From: Adiantum capillus-veneris
Lineage: Eukaryota; Streptophyta; Polypodiopsida; Polypodiales; Pteridaceae
DNA: 64,000 nucleotides
Assembly (NCBI GenBank): GCA_014529385.2
Contig: CM043951.1
Coordinates: 109,652,469 to 109,716,468, forward strand
Direction of reading: 5' to 3'
Numbering within the stretch: the stretch's first letter is position 1; each line of letters starts with the position of its first letter. The translations under genes were made by a program, and so were the position numbers. Under the pieces are notes generated by a model that saw only the letters and a list, made by a program, of their open reading frames with translations, searched no databases and was not told the DNA's origin. This document shows positions 10,728 through 20,644 of the stretch, in pieces.

Positions 10728-11939
10728 TGATGGAGCAAAAGATGTCGTGCGCACACTCACACACCCAGACAACTAAACACAACACAAGGAATCTACTTGA
10801 ATTCCTCACCTCACTCACTACCACTCAAAAGCTCCCTAAAAACTCTACCCACAAGCTCAATTCGAACTCCAAACGCCTCGACCAACAAGCCCTTACCTGC
10901 CCGCAGACACTACAAGGTGAGTCGAGGTGATCAACACTTGAAATCACGCTTGATGGTGACCAAAATATGCAAGAAAAACCATCAAAAAACCAAAAACTCC
11001 AGCCACAAAAGGACACTCTCAAACCATTGCAAAATCTTCACCAAATTCCACTCTGTTGGACTCTTTGGAGTAGCGCCAACCCTAATGGCACCGATACAGG
11101 GTCACATAGTCTTGCAGAAAGCCGCACCTTCTTCCCTCAATTCCTTGCACACACACATCCATGGAGACCTCAGAACTCCCATAGACTCTCCCAAGTGCAA
11201 AATTGAAGAGAGAAATCTCTCATTCACTCCTCCACACACTCGAAAACAGGACGCGAACGCGACGGGACTGCACTAGACCACCTGTAGGAACCCTGCTTCC
11301 TCCCACACACAGAGGGGTGAAAGTGTTGATATTCCTCTTCAAAAGTCCTCCCTCAGCTGGAACACTCATGCCACCGTGAGTGATGTGGCAATTTGAAGCC
11401 ATTTCACACCTTTTTTGACCATTTTTTGACCCTTTTTGGCCCCTGGCGGACATTTTTCGCAGGAAAAACCCCAAACGGACTCCAAAATTCACCAAATTTC
11501 GCACTCTTGATCCTTGATACCCAAATCACATTTCCACATCCCCACATTCCATTTTTGACCACTTCTAGGGCGATGCACGTATTACCGCAAATCAGGCGCC
11601 ACAAATAGACAGTTACTGCATGTCCCAAACTTCTTGAGCGGGATGAGAGTACCCACACTTCTCTCTTGAATTATTTACATTCTAGAAAGCTCAAACACAT
11701 TATCTAGAGCCAAAATAATTCACCTAGAACCATATCCAAGGCCCTCATACCCTATACGGGCATGTACATGTGTCCGACTGCTAGCGCATGAGCCTGACTA
11801 TTCACAATGTGTACATGTTGCATCTTTTTTTGAACTTGAAACCACTTAGTAAATCTCCCAAATGCATGTATTTATATATTTTTGTACATATGACCGTGCA
11901 TATACGCACTACTTTGTACATACCAAAAGTGGTTTATCA
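10728..11939 (-). mobile_element. LTR of nested element (5' LTR in minus sense)
   Basis: Starts TGATGGAGCAAAAG and ends TGGTTTATCA. It is almost identical to 7426-8648 but 11 bp shorter. The target duplication ACGT follows at 11940. On the minus strand its end is followed after five bases by the probable primer site. Confidence 0.92.
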
Positions 11940-11943
11940 ACGT

Positions 11944-12330
11944 CAAGACTCAAGACCCTAAAACACTTGAGGAGGCCATAGTGAAAGCACACATTCATGA
12001 TAATCTGGATGAAAAGAAATCACACAATTATCACGTGTCTGCTAATACACATGGCACTACACGCACACAATATGGGCACAATAAAAGGAAATTTCTAGTA
12101 GCCAATTCTAAAGCAGCTAAAAAACCCAAGGGGTCTCGTGGTCCTCTCTCTCTTGAGGAATTTGAGAAGGCTAAAAAAGAGAAGCTATGCTTTCAATGCT
12201 TAGGAAGAGGCCATGGAAAAAAGTTCTATCCCAAGGGGAAATCTGCAGCTCACGGCAAGGAGAAAGCAGTGCACATGGTGCAACTGTGCCTCTTGAATCT
12301 TCCTCACCTTTCTCCACAGTGGAGGTAACA
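11944..12330 (+). pseudogene. Chromovirus gag, C-terminal part with broken zinc knuckle
   Basis: Continues the gag frame from 7425. Residues TLEEAIVKAH end the capsid; a basic linker follows, then LSLEEFEKAKKEKLCFQCLGRGH. The knuckle should read C-x2-C-x4-H-x4-C, but the last Cys is Tyr (codon TAT near 12226), so zinc binding would be lost. This domain normally binds element RNA for packaging. Confidence 0.85.
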
Positions 12331-12695
12331 CACACCAAGGTGGTGCATGAATGTTGTATCACAGCTTCCATGTGGCAACAGACCTTCAGTCCACATGAGT
12401 TAATGCGTATGCACGGATCTCTTCAAGGGCACAAGGTGTGTATCTTGATAGATGACGTTGCTACTCACAATTTCATTAACTATGGATTAGTGAAAAAACT
12501 CAAATTGACGTAAACTCTGAGTTTCCAATGTTACAAGGTAGCGATGATGAATGGTTATGATGCCAAAGTATGGGATACTCAAGTCAGAGTTGTACCATTG
12601 GAAATACAAGGCTATTCCACATCCTTGGATTTCCAAGTTATGAATATGGAGAGGACAGATGTGGTACTTGGTAGGGAATGGTTGCATAGCCTAGT
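12320..12695 (+). pseudogene. Chromovirus aspartic protease, active site destroyed
   Basis: Retropepsin-like domain. The active-site loop, normally D-S-G-A-T-H, reads D-D-V-A-T-H (codons 12451-12459), so the catalytic loop is altered. Downstream landmarks are intact: a flap-like segment and VVLGREWL near 12661-12681. One stop (about 12511) splits the reading. In the living element it would cut the gag-pol polyprotein. Confidence 0.82.
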
Positions 12696-12706
12696 ACCAT
12701 TCCTCA

Positions 12707-13990
12707 ATGCCGCATGCTTCTCTCCTATCTCTTCCAGCAATGGCTACTTCTCAACAGGCAAAGCTTTCTAGTGAATTAAAATTTTTATTAAAGGAATTTC
12801 ATGATGTTTTTCCTAGTGATTTTCCATCAGGATTACTGCCGACACGATCTGTGCAACATGTCATTTGCGTGGTTACACGTAGTAAACTAATTAGTAAATC
12901 ACCCTACAGAATGAGTTAATCTGAAGTTGCTGAGGTGGAATGTCATCTTGCTGATTATCTTAATAGAGGGTTTATCCAACCGAGTTCTTCACCATGGGAT
13001 TCTCCTATTCTATTAGTGAAGAAAAAGGATGGTAGTATGCGCATGTGTGTATACTACCGTGGATTAAATGCAGTCACTGTTAAGAAATGATAACCATTAC
13101 CATGCGTGGATGAGTTGTTTGACAAGCTCACTCATGCTCGTATTTTTATAAAGATAAACTTGCGGCGGCCGGGCTATCACCAAGTACGTATTCGACTTGC
13201 TGGTATACCCAAAACAAGGTTTGGACATTACGAGGTTTTGGTTAAGCCTTTTGGGTTAACCAATGCGCCCGCAACATTCATGACACTCATGGATAGTGTC
13301 TTGAGACTGTACTTGGACAAATTTGTTATCGTTTTTCTCGATGAGATTCTTGTATATAGTGCTTCTAAGGAAGAACACTTGTAACATCTAAGGCAGGTGT
13401 TTGAATTGTTACGACATGTTATCTCAGCTACTGGATTGCACATGGATCAATCCAAAGTGGATGCCATTTGGAGGTGGCCTTCTCTTAAAAATCTGGAAGA
13501 GTTACAGATTTTCTTGAGATTTGCAGGTTTTTATCAAAGGTTTGTTAAAAAATATGCTAATATTGATGTTTCCATGACGGACCAACCGAAAGGCAAAGGA
13601 AAGACCTTCCAGTGGGGGGCCGCCCACTAGCATAGTTTTGATACACTCGAGGATGCATTAGCTACAACTCCTATTCTAGATATTGTGGATCCTTTGAAAC
13701 CATTCGTTTTGGAAACGGATGCCAATAACTGTGCTATTCGAGTAGTCCTTCAAGAGGGGAGGCCAATTGACTTTGAAATCAAGAAGCTTGATTTAGCGCA
13801 GCAGAATTATTCTGCTTATAAACGCGAACATGCTTTGAAGCCATGGCAACATTATTTGTATGGAGCTCAGTTTGAGATCGTGTTTAACCATGAAATCATA
13901 AAACGGTTTACACAGCAAACCGACTTGAAGGGTCGAAAGGCTAGGTGGGCTGAGATCCTTCAAGAGTATGACGCAAAGCTCTAGTATCGT
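12707..13990 (+). pseudogene. Chromovirus reverse transcriptase-RNase H
   Basis: Domains in order: RT fingers ([21 protein letters not shown] about 12988-13050), palm ([12 protein letters not shown] at about 13240-13275), catalytic FLDD now F-L-D-E (13334-13345, second Asp to Glu), thumb and connection (FLRFAGFYQRF near 13512-13545), then RNase H starting LETDANNCAI (about 13710-13740). Stops at 12917, 13088, 13382 and 13628 interrupt it. RNase H ends with the piece YDAKL at 13981. The reverse transcriptase would copy element RNA to DNA; this copy cannot. Confidence 0.88.
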
Positions 13991-14600
13991 AAAGAATGAT
14001 ACAACGTTTTATGGTCGGGTTGGCAACTAAAAAACTCCAGCAAGTTAAGGATTTTCTCCAAGACCATATGGATATGCTCAAACTCGCTCGTCAGAATGTC
14101 TGGCAAGCGCAGGAATGGTATAAGAAGTTCACTAATGAGAAACATCGACAAGTTATCTTTGAGTAAGGGGAACAAGTTTTTTTACGTGTGCCAGAGCATT
14201 CGAAAAGTCTGAAGACTGGGTCAACACCTAAATTATCTCCAAGATTTTGTGGGCCTTTCATGATACTCAAGCGAGTTGGTGATTGTGCCTACAAACTCTC
14301 GTTACCGACACACTGTCGTGTCCATCCGGTATTTCATGTAAGCCGTTTACGTAAACAATTACATGGGGACGACAATGTCATTGACCAACAGATTTTGGTC
14401 AATTTTGTTGAACCTTCTACCCCACCGTATGAACCTGAGTGGATTCTTGAAATCATGATTTGCGTACACATCATCATGTACATCGACAAGCTTTAATCAA
14501 GTGGAAAGATCGACCTGAAGAAGGCGCCACTTAGGAAAACATTAGTGCTCTTAAGAAGAAGTTTCTCACTTTTGTTTTCGAGGACGAAAACACTTCTCCA
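13991..14600 (+). pseudogene. Residual integrase C-terminus and chromodomain
   Basis: Right after the RNase H end the sequence jumps to the integrase C-terminal part, so the zinc finger and the whole D,D-35-E core are missing. The C-terminal module is good: [21 protein letters not shown] (GPY/F motif) and [11 protein letters not shown] (about 14230-14355). A frameshift near 14440-14480 leads to a chromodomain-like segment [14 protein letters not shown], with the expected Trp after it changed to TAG (near 14532), then FVFEDENTSPRG. Chromodomains guide integration to marked chromatin in this lineage. Confidence 0.82.
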
Positions 14601-14609
14601 AGGGGGGAG
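14600..14609 (+). promoter_or_regulatory. Polypurine tract of chromovirus
   Basis: AAGGGGGGAG directly precedes the 3' LTR start TGTCAGG at 14613. It would prime plus-strand DNA synthesis. Confidence 0.85.
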
Positions 14610-14612
14610 TAA

Positions 14613-14782
14613 TGTCAGGCCAAGGGCTAGAGGGAAGCGCTCAACCTAGGGAGTCAAGGACTTAGACCAAGGGCTGGCTGAAGGTGTGGACAAGGGATCA
14701 TTTATGGCAAAGGGCGATGGGCCCTCCTATAAAATGTTGGCTGGGAGGAGGATCCGACATTCAATCTCCTCTTGATTCTACA
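14613..14782 (+). mobile_element. Chromovirus 3' LTR
   Basis: TGTCAGGCCAAGGGC through TTCTACA, matching the 5' LTR at 5671-5844. At about 170 bp it is unusually short for a Ty3 element with a full gag-pol. Bases TT lie between its end and the CCAAAA that repeats the left flank. Confidence 0.88.
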
Positions 14783-14784
14783 TT

Positions 14785-15695
14785 CCAAAAGCTGTGGATA
14801 ACAGATCGTCAACCATCCATTTAGCGGCCTATGCACCGGCTCAGTTCTCAAGGAACCCGACAATTGTTTAGCTCAAGTTTATGAAGTCAAAAGAAAATGA
14901 CGGAGTTTGCTAGAGGGCAACGACAAAGGTCAGTTGGACGAGGATGAAGTACCAGTACTCAGTTAGCTTCCTCGGTACCCGGGAGGTACTACCACAATCA
15001 TGACTGTGATTCGTCCCTTCGTCTGGCTTGAGAGTTTGAAGGCAAAGGCAAAAGTAGGAACTCATAGATAGACAATGACAAAGGCAAGTTGGACAGAGAT
15101 TACAGTAATAAAGATTTGACAGAGGAGATCGGCATGGCATTGGTGATGGTGGCCACAATGGCCTTGATGTTAGATTTCTAGTCAAATGACAGATGTCACC
15201 ACTAGCTTCAACCAGAGAGAGGCTTGTGAGTGGCAGAGAGGGGCAAGGAAGCAATGATCCCTATAATTAATTTGGACCCTTGTGTGGGAGTTCAAGTTAG
15301 TGGTGCTTCATCCCATACGTCGGAGTTCAATGCACATGCATCTGGCAAGGAGCCAATCAGATGCCTAAAACACTATGGATGGGCTAGCCAATTCATTGTT
15401 GTTTGTCAAATTTTGGATAGCATGTGTTCCAAAAGTTCATTATCTTGGAGTTTTATATTTTGGACGTGATGTTATCATAGTTCACAAATTATGGGGATTA
15501 TTGGACGTAGTATGGTCTACAGTTCAAAGTTTATACAAAGGAAATCAATGCTCAAGACGACATTACTTTCAGGTACAAGGTTAAGGAGAGCAACACCAAG
15601 GTGTATCGAGTTGGTGACCACTACTAGGGTGTCCATGGTAGCTTCTTCATCGACTTGGTTTCACTATTGATGTCCACTATGAGCTGCAAAGAGGG
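14785..15695 (+). mobile_element. Element E1, right internal part
   Basis: Resumes element E1 after the chromovirus. It aligns with 16787-17700 of the neighbouring copy, including CTATGCACCGGCTCA, GGAGATCGGCATGGCA-type coding and AAACACTATGGATGGGCTAG. Bases 15643-15695 match 55743-55823 (ACTACTAGGGTGTCCATGGT...), which is the 3' end of the internal region. GCAAAGAGGG just before 15696 is the polypurine tract. Confidence 0.78.
14930..15180 (+). pseudogene. Small conserved frame of the E family, copy 1
   Basis: A decayed version of the peptide at 16939-17178. The same frame gives DNDKGKLDRDYSNKDLTEEI and then GMALVMVATM before a stop in the sequence AGATTTCTAG shared by both copies. Stops interrupt it upstream. 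Function and family are unknown; it is listed because the frame matches its sister copy. Confidence 0.4.
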
Positions 15696-15885
15696 TGTTA
15701 AAGTTTAGGCATCTCAAGTGAGCTGCCCAATGTGATCCCATTATTTAGTTTGTCTTTTAGGTAATTATTTTACTTATTTGTCAAAGTCTTGCATAGGGAA
15801 ATTTACTAGGATTTTTGTATAAGCAACCCCTTACCTCCATTATATACACATTCAATTATTCATTGCCAAGGTTGATTGGTTCAAG

Positions 15886-15955
<70 letters not shown>

Positions 15956-15996
15956 CTCCCCTTCGTCTCTACGCTTCGGCATTGTCAACTTTGACA
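15696..15996 (+). mobile_element. E-family LTR A (3' LTR of E1)
   Basis: Starts TGTTAAAGTTTAGGCATC and ends CAACTTTGACA. It contains TATATACACATTCAATTATTCAT and a long CT microsatellite in the position typical of the family. The preceding sequence is the E internal 3' end with a purine tract, so this is a 3' LTR. It is followed after a single base by another LTR. Confidence 0.85.
15888..15951 (+). repeat. (CT)n microsatellite in LTR A
   Basis: About 32 uninterrupted CT units in the R/U5 side of the LTR. Shadow ORFs in CT/AG tracts here and in the other LTRs are not genes. Confidence 0.97.
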
Positions 15997-15997
15997 A

Positions 15998-16190
15998 TGT
16001 TAAAGTTTAAGCATCTGAAGTGAACTACCTAATGTGATCCCATTATTTAGTTTCGCTTTTAGGTATTGATTTTACTTATTTGTCAAAGTCTTGGGTAGGG
16101 CAATTTTTTGGGATTGCTATATAAGCAACTTCTTGCCTTCATTGTATACACATTGATTTATTCATTGCCAAGGTTGATTGGTTTAAGAGA

Positions 16191-16282
<92 letters not shown>

Positions 16283-16333
16283 CTTGTGCTCACTCCCCTT
16301 GGTCTCTACGCTTTCGCATCATCGACTTTGACG
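15998..16333 (+). mobile_element. E-family LTR B (5' LTR)
   Basis: Starts TGTTAAAGTTTAAGCATC and ends ATCGACTTTGACG. A TATA box CTATATAAGC lies at about 16118-16127. The CT tract is followed by AT and GT tracts. It lies one base (15997) after LTR A. Confidence 0.88.
16191..16278 (+). repeat. Compound CT-AT-GT microsatellite in LTR B
   Basis: CT units at 16191-16210, AT units at 16211-16230 and GT units at 16231-16278 run without interruption. The other E LTRs have CT only, so the AT and GT blocks arose in this copy. Confidence 0.97.
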
Positions 16334-16345
16334 TGGTATCAGAGC
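16334..16345 (+). promoter_or_regulatory. Primer-binding site, initiator Met tRNA type
   Basis: Exact TGGTATCAGAGC immediately after LTR B. Confidence 0.92.
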
Positions 16346-16938
16346 TTTGTGCTCCTTGAAGGCCTTGGCGTGGAGGAGCAGCTCTCGGAGAAGAGATCCC
16401 GGAGAAGAAGAGAATTGTGGACCCCTGTCTCGCCGACAGTTCTCACCCCAGCCTCTGGACATAGCCTAGAAGCGCAAACCTTTTACAATGTTTCAAAACA
16501 TTGTCTGCAGGCAGCAGTACTTGGAACAACGACCTCGCTTGGCGATGCCTTGCCCTTGCTTGAGCTAATGCTATGAACTAGAAACGCCTTGGGACAAACT
16601 CCCTCCTTGGGTGACATCTCTGCTCCTAGTGTTCTGAAACGCACTACTTCTTTATGGCTCTCCATTGGTGACAACCCTCCGCACCCTATCCATCTTTTAA
16701 AGTGTGACAAGGTACGCAATTACCTGACCTTGAAACTTCAATACGTCCCTACCTTGCTTGAGGCGTGATGACAACGACCAAATATAAACCAAAAGTTATG
16801 GATAACGGATTGTCAACCATCCATTTAGCACCCTATGCACCGGCTCACTTCTCACAAAACCCGACAAGTTGTTTGGCTTGAGTTTGTGAAGGCAAAAGCA
16901 AATGGCGTAGTTTTGTAGAGGAAAATGACAAAGGTCAG

Positions 16939-17178
16939 TTGGAAAAGGATGGCAGTACCACTACTCAATTAGCTACCTCGGTAGCTGGGAGGTACGACCA
17001 CAATCATGATTGTGATTCAATCCTTTGTTTGGCTCGAGAGTTTGAAGCCAAAGGCAAAAGCAAGAACTCACAGATAGACAAGGACAAAGGCAACCTGGAC
17101 ATATATTATGGTAATAAAGATTTGACAGAAGAGATCGGCATGGCACTTGTGGCAGTGGCCTCGATGTTAGATTTCTAG
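16939..17178 (+). CDS. Small unknown ORF of the E family, copy 2
   Basis: An open frame of 79 codons beginning MEKDGSTTTQLATSV and ending in a hydrophobic stretch MALVAVASMLDF. It contains REFEAKGKSKNSQIDKDKG and the shared block NKDLTEEIGMALV. Copy 1 near 14930-15180 retains the same frame with stops upstream, so the peptide may have been translated in an ancestor. It has no known motif, signal peptide or zinc knuckle. It may also be a fragment of a captured gene, or chance conservation between recent copies. Confidence 0.3.
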   Translation: MEKDGSTTTQLATSVAGRYDHNHDCDSILCLAREFEAKGKSKNSQIDKDKGNLDIYYGNKDLTEEIGMALVAVASMLDF

Positions 17179-17706
17179 TCAAATGACAAGTGTCACCACT
17201 AGCTTGAGCCAGAGAGAGGCTTGTGAGTGGTAGAGAAGGGCAAGCAATCAATGCTCCCTATAATTAATTTGGACCCTTGTGCTGGAGTTCTTGTTATTGG
17301 TATTTGGTCCTGTAGGTCGGAGTTTAATGCACATGCATTAGGCAGGGAACCAATGAGATATCCAAAACACTATGGATGGGCTAGCCAAGTCATTCTTGTT
17401 GGTCAGATTATGGACATGATGTTTTCCAAAAACTCATTATCTTGGAGTTTTATATTTTGGATGTGATGTGTTCAGAGTTCACGAATGGGGATTAGGACGT
17501 CATAAAACAAGGCATATCTTTGTGTGAAGCTTCCCAATATACAAGAGACATGCTTAATTTTTAAGATTATGGACAAGAAGATAGAGAAGATTGGAGCTAA
17601 TATTGCTAAAGACATAGAGGACTGTGATAATTTAACTTTTCCACTACGCAATGCATTATCCATTGTGGTTGGTAGGGCTATCTAGTTGTCACTACAAAGA
17701 TCTTCC

Positions 17707-18058
<352 letters not shown>

Positions 18059-18130
18059 TGGTATCAGAGCTCCTTGGTGAAGCTTAGTGCTTAAAGCCCT
18101 TGGCGTGGAGGAGCAGCTCTTGGAGAAGAG
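18059..18130 (+). mobile_element. Primer site and truncated E leader
   Basis: TGGTATCAGAGC (18059-18070) and about 60 bases of E leader (GGCGTGGAGGAGCAGCTCTTGGAGAAGAG), which stop abruptly at about 18130 where Ty3 gag sequence begins. The missing remainder may be the E interior seen at 55743-55823 in front of LTR D. Confidence 0.85.
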
Positions 18131-18535
18131 CCAGAACCATGGAGTATGTTCAGCAATGTTGGACCACCAACCGCAGCACAGGCTACAGGAGAAACTAGAT
18201 ATAGTTTGGACAAAAGAGCATTGTTGCTCATAGCCAATGGAGGTTTCAATGGACTAAGACTAGCTTACCAACAGAGGGGTTCCCAAGGAGCTCCACGAAA
18301 ACCGTTGGGACCTTGCTATAAATGTGGGGGCAACCATCTTATAAAAGAATGTCCTCATTTGGAAATTGTACGAGTGAATGCGTATTGTCCAGATTGCGGC
18401 ATCACTCATTTGATTGCCGATTGCCCAAAAAATCCAAACAAAGCATTGAAAGCAACCATAAACCTTTTGGAGGCTATCCCTTCAAGCAATGGTTCTAAGA
18501 ATGAAACGCTTATACCCATACAGGTAATCACATGA
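18131..18535 (+). pseudogene. Element H1 gag, double zinc-knuckle region
   Basis: Plus-strand nucleocapsid region of a large Ty3 element, matching 60755-61140 of the element at the window end. It has two CCHC-like knuckles in tandem: GPCYKCGGNHLIKECPH and NAYCPDCGITHLIADCP. Basic linkers follow. The N-terminal gag is missing; the frame joins truncated E leader at about 18131. An in-frame TGA closes it at 18533-18535, in a context that is open in the related copies. It would bind RNA during particle assembly. Confidence 0.85.
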
Positions 18536-19070
18536 GCTGAGGCTCAAAAAGAAAAAGAGGGACTTGGAAATGAAGGACCAGGAGGTAAAACACCTAGCAT
18601 CGAACAAAAAAGTCAACGAAACACGTGGAAAGCTAGAAAAGCACAAGTAGAATTTAGGAATGAACGAGAACAAAATGTCCTAACAGAAGAATTACAGTGG
18701 ACCAAAGACAGGCTAGAAAAACTTGAAAAACGAGCACTTTAAAAGTCAGAAACACCAACAAAGATCAAGCTTGAGAAGAAATCAAAATCCAAAAGTGCGG
18801 GATCAGGCGGATCGGTGCTAGTGAAAAACGTAAATGAACATCTAGACGCACTCTTGAAAGCATATGACTCAAGGCTTAAAATTGACCAAACTCGGGAACA
18901 AAAATGGATGACATATGCGGAGTTGGAAAAATAGAGACTGGAAATGTGTCAAAAGATGATCCAAACTGCACAAACGTTACTAGAACCAACTCCAAGGAAA
19001 CAGGTTGAGGAGGTAGAGCTTCTTGGGCCAATAACGAGGAACCCTCCAACACATGGATGGACCAACTAAT
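18536..19070 (+). pseudogene. Element H1 gag-to-protease linker
   Basis: Continues the same polyprotein: a lysine/glutamate-rich, coiled-coil-like region (KDRLEKLEKRA) and then a block also present at 61440-61640 and, on the minus strand, 38751-39122 (SGGSVLV, LDALLKAY, LEMCQKMIQTAQ). Several single stops. It ends at about 19070, where protease 1, reverse transcriptase, RNase H and the integrase core are missing through one large deletion. Confidence 0.75.
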
Positions 19071-19099
19071 TGTTAGTCCAGAAATTGAATTAAAACTTG

Positions 19100-19500
19100 A
19101 ACATTCAATAGAACTATCTATGCTAAAAAACGAAGGCAAAAGGAATTTTTTGATAAGCATGTACATTCCAAAAATTTCAAAACAGGCCATTATGTCTTGC
19201 TTTATACGTTGAAACAACATACAAAGAAACTTAAAAAGCGAGGGATGGGACCCTTTGTGATTAAAGATTTATCACTAAGTGGGGCCGTCAAGCTTGCTAG
19301 ATTGGATGGGGAGGAAATGCCTAACTAGATAAGTGGCTGCCGACTAAAAAGATTTCATCTACCACTAACCCCAAATATGCTCCAGACAATCCATCAAGCA
19401 AAGAAAAGGATGCACGAAAAACAGAACATTGTTTCCGAAGCTCAAGCAGAGGCTAAAGAAAAGATAGCAAAAAAGAAGCTTCTTCGACGGTAACAACATG
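19100..19500 (+). pseudogene. Element H1 integrase C-terminal domain
   Basis: After the deletion the frame gives YVLLYTLKQHTKKLKKRGMG followed by GPFVIKDLSLSGAVKLA, the GPY/F-type module that ends Ty3 integrase, and then EEMPN and CRLKRFHLPL. The same block stands on the minus strand at 34690-34810 (MGPFVIHGISQSGAIKLA). It leads into a lysine-rich helix and the second protease-like domain. Confidence 0.8.
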
Positions 19501-19930
19501 GACCATCTCTAAAGATAAATGCAATTCGGGTCACAGAATTTGACAACGAGACCATACAAGAGCGTGAAATTGATGTCAAAATTTAAAACAATCAAGTGAA
19601 GACAACAACGATACTTGATTCGGGAGCTCAAGTCAACTTGATCTCCTACAACCTTTACAAGCAAATTCAACTTGACAACCAATTACAGGAGACGGAGAAC
19701 GAGCTTCAAAGTTATTCGGAGGATGGATAGTGCTTAGAGTACAGTTAAATCAACATGACTATCCGCATATATTTTATGTGGTCGAAGATAGGAGCACACA
19801 ACATGCAATATTACTAGGAGAACCTTGGCAGAAAAGTTATAAGGTACAACTTGACTGGAGTCAAAACACTGTAAATATACAATCTGATTCGGCAAAACAG
19901 CAAGTTCCTTTTGCTACAAGGGCAGAAAAC
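19500..19930 (+). pseudogene. Second retropepsin-like domain (PR2) downstream of integrase
   Basis: Downstream of the integrase C-terminus the sequence encodes KTTTILDSGAQVNLISYNLY, with the catalytic D-S-G at 19617-19625. A strand-rich segment follows (IFYVVEDRSTQ, from the 19730 frame) and then the retropepsin landmark AILLGEPW with DWSQNTVNI at 19806-19890. This is the pattern of an aspartic protease fold, yet it lies after, not before, reverse transcriptase and integrase. Two breaks (a stop near 19583 and a frame change near 19720) make this copy non-functional. The minus-strand element has the equivalent at 34200-34560. Role unknown. Confidence 0.72.
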
Positions 19931-20644
19931 AAACAATCAGTCCTGCAATTGACGGACAAAGGTAAGCAACCCTTACCAGTACCCATTGACCAAAAAGAGA
20001 TTACAAAGAGAAATTCAAGCCAGCAAGATCAAGTCTCAAAGGCAAAGACCCTAGTATACAACTGGAGCATCATACATCATAATTCAAAGAACATAAGTCA
20101 CCAAAGAGTACCCCAACACAAACAACAGGGTCAGTACAACAAAGCTATCAAGCAGATTTGGGTCCGAAAAGATCAATTGACCAAGAAGGAGAAACCATAA
20201 ATTAACGTTGACCCTCCAACCACATATTATACAAACAGGAAGCCGAAACCAAACTCTTGTCAAAAACAGATATGGGTACCAAAGAAACTACTCAATACTC
20301 ACAACCGCCATACCAAAATCTGGAATTGAAAGCAACAATTTCAAGAATTGCCAGTACACAACATCTACAACCAGCAAATGGCAAGTTCTAATCAACTAAT
20401 ATCGAAGATTCAGTGGTGGAGACCTAAGCAAAAAACAATCACAGGTACCAAAAGACTGAGCAGCCTGGCTTCACAAACTCTATTGACTATCAAAGAAAGA
20501 GCTAGAGGAATAGAGAGCTTATTGTTCAGACGACTTTCCCAGGAGCATACTTCCATGCAAAGCTTCAACATCGACATGGTCGTCCAGGAGGACTTTGACC
20601 AGGAAGAGTGGAGGAATCGAGGAATCGACACGCTACAAGTGTAA
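19931..20644 (+). pseudogene. Element H1 region after PR2, decayed
   Basis: Lysine- and glutamine-rich short frames continue after PR2 (up to 20644) with a recurring KQIWV-like phrase near 20150 and 20260. The last frame (about 20348-20644) is 98 codons and ends with an acidic tail. It may be the C-terminus of the pol polyprotein or an extra 3' ORF. I do not recognise a domain. Confidence 0.35.

Larger units (their letters stand above)
7426..11939 (-). mobile_element. Non-autonomous gag-only LTR retrotransposon nested in chromovirus gag
   Basis: Two 1.2-kb direct repeats (7426-8648 and 10728-11939) flank a 2.1-kb interior whose only coding capacity is a minus-strand gag-like polyprotein with an unknown C-terminal half. 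There is no protease, reverse transcriptase or integrase. The 4-bp target duplication ACGT stands at 7422-7425 and 11940-11943. Deleting the element plus one ACGT restores the gag frame across the site (...EKHVKTQDPK...). On the minus strand the 5' LTR is the right one. The sequence left of 10728, read on the minus strand as TTTGGCGATCATGCTGGGGA, is the probable primer site. Confidence 0.9.
5671..14784 (+). mobile_element. Ty3 chromovirus with very short LTRs, internally split
   Basis: Short LTRs of about 170 bp (5671-5844 and 14613-14782) flank gag, protease, reverse transcriptase-RNase H, a residual integrase C-terminus and a chromodomain, all on the plus strand. A second LTR element (7426-11939) sits inside gag. 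Without it the element is about 4.6 kb, shorter than an intact chromovirus because the integrase zinc finger and core are deleted near 14000. Flanking CCAAAA occurs at 5665-5670 and 14785-14790. The uninterrupted paralogous sequence around 16785-16800 (AAACCAAAAGTTATGGATAA) marks the empty site. Confidence 0.88.

Noticed and set aside
7495-11608. Pairs of similar ORFs of up to 159 codons in the 1.2-kb repeats
   Set aside because: Both members of each pair lie in LTRs; the parallel frames reflect the recent duplication of LTRs, not coding selection.
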